From: Candidatus Yanofskybacteria bacterium RIFOXYD1_FULL_42_10
GTDB lineage: Bacteria > Patescibacteriota > Minisyncoccia > 2-02-FULL-40-12 > GWA2-44-9
NCBI GenBank assembly: GCA_001795975.1
Contig: MGLG01000052.1
Location: 4,345 to 12,136 of the forward strand
Length of the DNA stretch: 7,792 bases
Direction: 5' to 3'
The translations under genes were made by a program, and so were the position numbers. Positions 4,805 to 7,792 of the stretch are shown here, one piece after another. The notes beneath the pieces were generated by a model that was not told the origin of the DNA, ran no database searches, and worked only from the letters and a program-made list of their open reading frames with translations. Every line of letters begins with the position of its first letter. Position 1 is the stretch's first letter.

Positions 4805-6595
4805 TTATTTCTCGGATTTTTCTATCGGCCAATGAGCACTTAGGATTCTTGTTTCTTGGGCGCTTTTTATATTTGAGCAGGATGATAGGTGAACGGAAAC
4901 GCCGCGGTTGAGCGTCATATATCCCTTAATTGTTTTGTCCGGAGTCGGATTGCAGCATTTGGCGAGTTTATAGAGGAACCCTCTCTGCCCCTGAATAACC
5001 GGTTCGATGTACTCACGGCAAGCCGGTTCGGATATTAAGACAGGCGCTGTTTTTTGTTGTTTGCGTTTGCGTGCGGGTGGTTTGGGGATAATCTTTTTTT
5101 CGGCGCTTACCGGCGCCACATATTGAAGATTTTGAGGCGCGGGAGAATCTCTGAACCATGATTTTATTTTTTTTCTCGCTTCGGCGGTTTTGACTATTTT
5201 GAGCCAGTCAAAAGACGGTTTGGGATTTTTGCCTTTCAAAATTTCCACCACATCCCCATTCTTTAATTCATAGTGAAGGGGAACTATTTTGTTGTTTGCT
5301 TTGGCGCCAAGGATAGCATGGCCGAGGTCGGTATGAATAGCGTAGGCAAAATCAACCGGCGTCGCGCCTTCGGGCAGGTCTTTGACTTCTCCCTTTGGCG
5401 TGAAAACGAAAATCCTGTTCTTGAAAAAATCAATTTTTAAATTGGAAAACTCTTCGCCGGTCTTTATTTCTTTCAGGAAATTTTTCAGCTGGGTAACCCA
5501 CTGGATGTCTTTGGTGTCGGTTTTAACGGGCTTCTTTTTCCCGCTTTCCGAATAGGCCCAATGGGCGGCAATTCCGTTTTCGGCGTAGTCGTGCATCCCA
5601 GCAGTTCTTATTTGAATTTCAACTATTTTCCCTTTTTCGCAGAAAATGGTGGTGTGAAGCGATTGATAGCCGTTTGGTTTGGGCAGGGAAATATAGTCCT
5701 TTATCAAGCCGGGCAGGGGTTTGTAAAAATTATGAATTATTCCGAGGGTCTCATAGCATGATTTTATGTCCGGCAGAATAATCCGCATGGCGACCAAATC
5801 AAAAATTTTGTTAAAATCCATATCCCGACGCAGTAGTTTCTGGTACAAACTATAATAGTGTTTAACCCTAGAATTCATCTCAATTATTTCTATGCCGGAG
5901 TCCTCCAGTTTTCTTTTGATGAGCGGTTTGGCTCTTTCTATATAATTTAAATTGTCGGCGTATTTGGTTTTAACCTGTTTCATTAGCCATGAATATTCGG
6001 CGGGATAAATATATGGGAAGGCCATATCTTCAAATTGTCCTTTGAGGTATCCCATTCCCAAGCGGGCGGCGATGGGAGCAAAGATTTCAAGCGTTTCCTT
6101 GGCAATGCGTTTTTGGTCTTCTCTTTGATGATATTTCAGCGTTTCCATATTATGATAGCGGTCGGCAAGTTTTATCAAAATAACGCGGATATCGTCGGCC
6201 ATGGCGAAGAACATTTTTTTGAGCGAGCTGATGCGGTTGGCGTTTTGTTTTTGGTCTAAGCCGTGTTTTTCGGAATATTCAATTTTGCCGAGTTTGGTGA
6301 CACCATCCACGAGAAAAGAGATTTCTTTACCGAATTCTTTTTCAATGTCTTTGGCGGTAAGACGGGTGTCTTCAACGGTGTCGTGGAGGAGACAGGCGGC
6401 AACAGTGATTGCGTCAAGTCCCAATTCGGAGAGAAAATAGGCGGCGTGAAGAGGGTGGGTGATATATTCTTCGCCGGACAATCGTTTTTGTCCGCCGTGG
6501 GCGGTCTTCGCGAAAAAATATGCCTTTTCTATCAAGGTTTTTTCCTGTTTCTTATATCTTGGATTTTCTATGATTTTCTCAAGCAGGGGAAGCAT
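4805..6595 (-). CDS. rel: Bifunctional (p)ppGpp synthetase/hydrolase, Rel/SpoT type
   Basis: The 596-residue protein makes and degrades the stringent-response alarmone (p)ppGpp. An HD hydrolase domain (about 20-190) keeps its metal and substrate residues: QKRLSGEEYITHP (36-48), HDTVED (71-76) and LADRYHNMETL (143-153). The synthetase domain (about 240-350) has PKPNGYQSLHT (305-315), VEIQIRT (325-331) and GIAAHW (341-346). The motif before it is LIKD (297-300), closer to the RxKD of bifunctional Rel than to the ExDD of RelA, with Leu in place of Arg. A TGS domain (about 394-455) and a zinc-finger-like segment (CCNPTPDKTIKGY, GVSVH, C573) follow. The protein then stops, lacking the C-terminal ACT domain; typical relatives have about 700 or more residues. 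The Shine-Dalgarno-like AGGATAGGA (6611-6603) supports the start. Confidence 0.95.
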   Translation of the reverse strand: MLPLLEKIIENPRYKKQEKTLIEKAYFFAKTAHGGQKRLSGEEYITHPLHAAYFLSELGLDAITVAACLLHDTVEDTRLTAKDIEKEFGKEISFLVDGVTKLGKIEYSEKHGLDQKQNANRISSLKKMFFAMADDIRVILIKLADRYHNMETLKYHQREDQKRIAKETLEIFAPIAARLGMGYLKGQFEDMAFPYIYPAEYSWLMKQVKTKYADNLNYIERAKPLIKRKLEDSGIEIIEMNSRVKHYYSLYQKLLRRDMDFNKIFDLVAMRIILPDIKSCYETLGIIHNFYKPLPGLIKDYISLPKPNGYQSLHTTIFCEKGKIVEIQIRTAGMHDYAENGIAAHWAYSESGKKKPVKTDTKDIQWVTQLKNFLKEIKTGEEFSNLKIDFFKNRIFVFTPKGEVKDLPEGATPVDFAYAIHTDLGHAILGAKANNKIVPLHYELKNGDVVEILKGKNPKPSFDWLKIVKTAEARKKIKSWFRDSPAPQNLQYVAPVSAEKKIIPKPPARKRKQQKTAPVLISEPACREYIEPVIQGQRGFLYKLAKCCNPTPDKTIKGYMTLNRGVSVHLSSCSNIKSAQETRILSAHWPIEKSEK

Positions 6596-6672
6596 ATAAA
6601 AATCCTATCCTAAAAAGAGGGGAAGCTCAAACGCTTTTTTTCTTACCGCGGCGGGGGGACTTTTTTTTGCAC

Positions 6673-6708
6673 TTACAGGCAAGACCTGTGAACAGGTCTT
6701 GCCTGTAA
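6673..6708. repeat. Left hairpin of the transposase unit
   Basis: Two perfect 17-base arms, TTACAGGCAAGACCTGT (6673-6689) and its complement (6692-6708), are separated only by GA. Each arm is itself a small palindrome (ACAGG/CCTGT). The same hairpin recurs right after the transposase gene. The rest of the gap 6596-6733 holds only short T-runs and the rel leader. Confidence 0.9.
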
Positions 6709-6721
6709 TAAATTATTTAGA

Positions 6722-6727
6722 TAGTAT
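6722..6727 (+). promoter_or_regulatory. Weak candidate promoter of the transposase gene
   Basis: TAGTAT (6722-6727) could serve as a -10, with TTGCCT (6699-6704) 17 bases upstream inside the right arm of the left hairpin. Transcription would begin close to the ATG at 6734, and no Shine-Dalgarno sequence is seen. The match is modest. Confidence 0.25.
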
Positions 6728-6733
6728 ACGAAA

Positions 6734-7390
6734 ATGTCATTACGAAAAACATTATTTGAATCAGGCGGGTTCTACCATGTTTATAATCGTGGTAACAGCA
6801 AACAAACTATTTTCCACGACGAAGAGGATTATAATCGTTTTATAAAGCTACTTTTTCTTTCGAATGGAAAAGAAAATTTTAAAATGTGTTTTATCAGAGA
6901 TGAGATTTATAATTTTAATCGCGGAGAGCAATTAGTTGATATCGGCGCATATTGTTTAATGCCCAATCATTTTCATTTACTTCTAACCCAATCTGAAAAT
7001 GGAAGTATCAGTAAGTTTATGCAAAAATTATCTACCGGTTATTCTATGTATTATAATAAAAAATATGAAAGGACAGGCACTTTATTTGAAGGAAAATTTA
7101 AATCAGAACACGCAAAAGATGACCGCTACTTAAAATACTTGTTTTCTTATATACACTTGAATCCTGTAAAACTTTTATGTCATAACTGGAAAGAAGAAGG
7201 GATTAAGGATAAAAAACATGCTCTAACATTTATTGAACAATACAAATTTTCAAGTTATCAGGATTACACTGGGCATGCTCGCAAGCAGAAAGAAATTATC
7301 AATTTAGAAGTATTTCCAGATTATTTTTTAACAAAGAAAGTGTTTGGCGAAGAAATATTTGATTGGTTGGACTATAAACAGCTAAATTAA
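6734..7390 (+). CDS. REP-associated tyrosine transposase (RAYT, Y1 HUH family)
   Basis: The 218-residue protein belongs to the Y1 transposase (IS200-like) superfamily, single-strand nucleases that cut and rejoin hairpin-marked DNA through a 5'-phosphotyrosine. It shows FYHVYNRG near the N terminus (13-20) and the HUH metal motif in LMPNHFHLLL (His79 and His81). ERTGTLFEGKFKS (112-124) follows, then the helix LKYLFSYIHLNPVK (133-146), in which Tyr139 is the likely nucleophile. This set, especially the TLFEGKFKS and YIHLNP blocks, points to the RAYT subgroup rather than classical IS200 TnpA. Length is normal and all key residues are present, so it may be active. The stop codon directly adjoins the right hairpin. 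It is AT-rich and has no helper gene. Confidence 0.93.
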   Translation: MSLRKTLFESGGFYHVYNRGNSKQTIFHDEEDYNRFIKLLFLSNGKENFKMCFIRDEIYNFNRGEQLVDIGAYCLMPNHFHLLLTQSENGSISKFMQKLSTGYSMYYNKKYERTGTLFEGKFKSEHAKDDRYLKYLFSYIHLNPVKLLCHNWKEEGIKDKKHALTFIEQYKFSSYQDYTGHARKQKEIINLEVFPDYFLTKKVFGEEIFDWLDYKQLN

Positions 7391-7422
7391 ACAGGCAAGA
7401 CCTGTTTACAGGTCTTGCCTGT
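7391..7422. repeat. Right hairpin of the transposase unit
   Basis: Perfect 15-base arms ACAGGCAAGACCTGT (7391-7405) and ACAGGTCTTGCCTGT (7408-7422) surround TT. It is identical to the left hairpin except for the two loop bases and the outermost pairs. It begins on the base after the transposase stop codon. Confidence 0.9.
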
Positions 7423-7460
7423 AAGAGTCTGTCATGGTCTTGCCTGTAAGAGTCTGTCAT
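7411..7460. repeat. Perfect 25-bp tandem duplication
   Basis: Positions 7411-7435 and 7436-7460 are identical. Each copy holds part of the hairpin's right arm (GGTCTTGCCTGT) followed by AAGAGTCTGTCAT. The second copy runs directly into the relic of another transposase. Confidence 0.9.
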
Positions 7461-7595
7461 TGGACAATCACGCTTTGACTGTAGCCGGTATGCATAGCCA
7501 CTTGTCTCGTCGACCAACCTCGATATCTTGATAGCCTTACGGGCTTCCATTCTAACCAAAAGAAGTTTTGGATTTGTTGTATATGCCATATACAT
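7459..7595 (-). pseudogene. Remnant of an HTH-type insertion-sequence transposase
   Basis: From the minus-strand ATG at 7595, or more likely 7589, the frame reads MAYTTNPKLLLVRMEARKAI. It must then shift at about 7526-7529, where one extra base fits, to continue as RYRGWSTRQVAMHTGYSQ and SVIVQ. From memory this is the N-terminal HTH of an insertion-sequence transposase family (IS481-like, name uncertain): a start of the type MAYTTNP, then a YRGWSTRQVA helix-turn-helix. The match ends at about 7459, exactly where the 25-bp repeat begins, and the catalytic part is absent from the window. The gene is therefore frameshifted and truncated, hence dead. The family-like sequence in two adjacent frames is what makes this a pseudogene rather than a chance frame. 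Confidence 0.7.
7578..7594. repeat. Perfect 8-base-arm palindrome over the relic start codon
   Basis: TGTATATG (7578-7585) and CATATACA (7587-7594) pair around one base. It overlaps the start of the dead transposase and could have been an operator, or may be chance in AT-rich DNA. Confidence 0.4.
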
Positions 7596-7648
7596 AGCAA
7601 TTTACATGTCTGGGTGGTCAGAAGCTATTGAATGTACCTAATAGGGGC

Positions 7649-7677
7649 TTGACATTATTAAGAGAAAGATTTAATAT
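7649..7677 (+). promoter_or_regulatory. Consensus promoter of the right-hand gene
   Basis: A perfect TTGACA (7649-7654) is followed after 17 bases by TAATAT (7672-7677). Transcription would start near 7684, giving a leader of about 48 bases. The TTGACA coincides with the putative outer end (TGTCAAGCCC on the other strand) of the dead insertion sequence. Confidence 0.85.
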
Positions 7678-7685
7678 ATCGGCAG

Positions 7686-7701
7686 TTCCTTAACTTAGGA
7701 A
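7686..7701 (+). promoter_or_regulatory. Small hairpin in the 5' leader
   Basis: TTCCT and AGGAA pair around TAACTT at the very start of the predicted mRNA. It could protect the 5' end. It is short, and nothing else supports a regulatory role. Confidence 0.3.
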
Positions 7702-7731
7702 ACTTTGGTAAAAACGCCAAGAGGAGGGTGT

Positions 7732-7792
7732 ATGAAAACCAAACTGTTCGTGTTCGTGTTCATTCTATCCATGGTGGCTATGCTGTGCGTGC
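7732..7792 (+). CDS. Exported or membrane-anchored protein, N-terminal part (runs off the window)
   Basis: The ATG at 7732 follows the strong Shine-Dalgarno sequence GAGGAGG (7721-7727) at four bases and a consensus promoter further upstream. Only 20 codons are visible. They encode two lysines near the start and then an unbroken hydrophobic run (LFVFVFILSMVAMLCV), the beginning of a signal peptide or membrane anchor. The Cys near the end is not preceded by a good lipobox within what is visible. The function cannot be judged. The strong initiation signals resemble those of the 245-aa gene and differ from those of parA and parB. Confidence 0.75.
   Translation, partial: MKTKLFVFVFILSMVAMLCV

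Larger units (their letters stand above)
6673..7460 (+). mobile_element. Putative RAYT/IS200-like transposon unit with flanking hairpins
   Basis: A Y1 transposase gene is bracketed by two nearly identical hairpins (6673-6708 and 7391-7422). A perfect 25-bp tandem duplication (7411-7435 and 7436-7460) closes the right side. Y1 transposases of the IS200/IS605 and REP-associated groups recognise such hairpins as single-stranded DNA. The right limit is set by the relic of another transposase starting at about 7459. The left limit is uncertain. I see no target-site duplication, as expected for this enzyme class. Confidence 0.65.

Noticed and set aside
6610..6672. Terminator candidates with T-runs (6634-6641 and 6661-6668) upstream of the rel start
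   Set aside because: The stems are only about four bases, and no plus-strand gene ends here that would need one.
6673..7460. CRISPR-like array from the repeated ACAGGCAAGACCTGT units
   Set aside because: There are only two full hairpins plus one partial copy, with a gene between them and no regular spacers.
7299..7595. Single 98-codon minus-strand gene as read in one frame
   Set aside because: Only about the first 23 codons match a transposase. The match then continues in another frame, and the rest of this frame is translated hairpin and antisense transposase sequence. It is a relic, not a gene.

Overview
The window looks like a piece of a small-genome bacterium of the Candidate Phyla Radiation, most likely Parcubacteria/Patescibacteria. 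This is an inference. It rests on the AT-rich coding style, several genes without a Shine-Dalgarno sequence, the compact sigma/anti-sigma/exported-protein operon, and the many REP-type palindromes next to a Y1 (RAYT-type) transposase. No rRNA gene or universal marker is present to prove it.

Layout, left to right. (1) 1-1442, minus strand: a three-gene overlapping operon, with an ECF-type sigma factor, a single-pass membrane protein that is probably its anti-sigma factor, and the start of a secreted protein. It is preceded by a recognisable promoter. (2) 1443-1793: a repeat-rich intergenic region with four kinds of palindrome. (3) 1794-2665, minus: an unrecognised, clearly GC-richer 245-aa gene with its own strong Shine-Dalgarno sequence, intrinsic terminator and candidate promoter. 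(4) 2863-2995, minus: tRNA-Leu(CAA) with a near-consensus promoter. (5) 3001-4745, plus: parA and parB, the chromosome-partitioning ATPase and its CTP-binding DNA partner, with a nested palindrome between them. (6) 4744-4799: a long inverted repeat built around a REP unit, between convergent genes. (7) 4805-6595, minus: a Rel/SpoT-type (p)ppGpp synthetase/hydrolase that ends without the usual ACT domain. (8) 6673-7460: a RAYT-type transposase gene bracketed by two almost identical hairpins, followed by a perfect 25-bp tandem duplication. (9) 7459-7654: the 5' remnant of a different, frameshifted HTH transposase, abutting the repeat of the RAYT unit. (10) 7649-7792, plus: a consensus sigma-70-type promoter, probably using the end of that dead insertion sequence as its -35 region, driving a gene for an exported protein cut off by the window edge.

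The housekeeping part (tRNA, ParAB, Rel) is ordinary. The interest lies in the repeats and mobile DNA. One REP family (core CCTGAGC-n-GTCGAAGG) occurs at five sites, one of them in frame inside the anti-sigma gene. It differs from the palindrome flanking the transposase present here. I see no CRISPR array, defence island or toxin-antitoxin pair.
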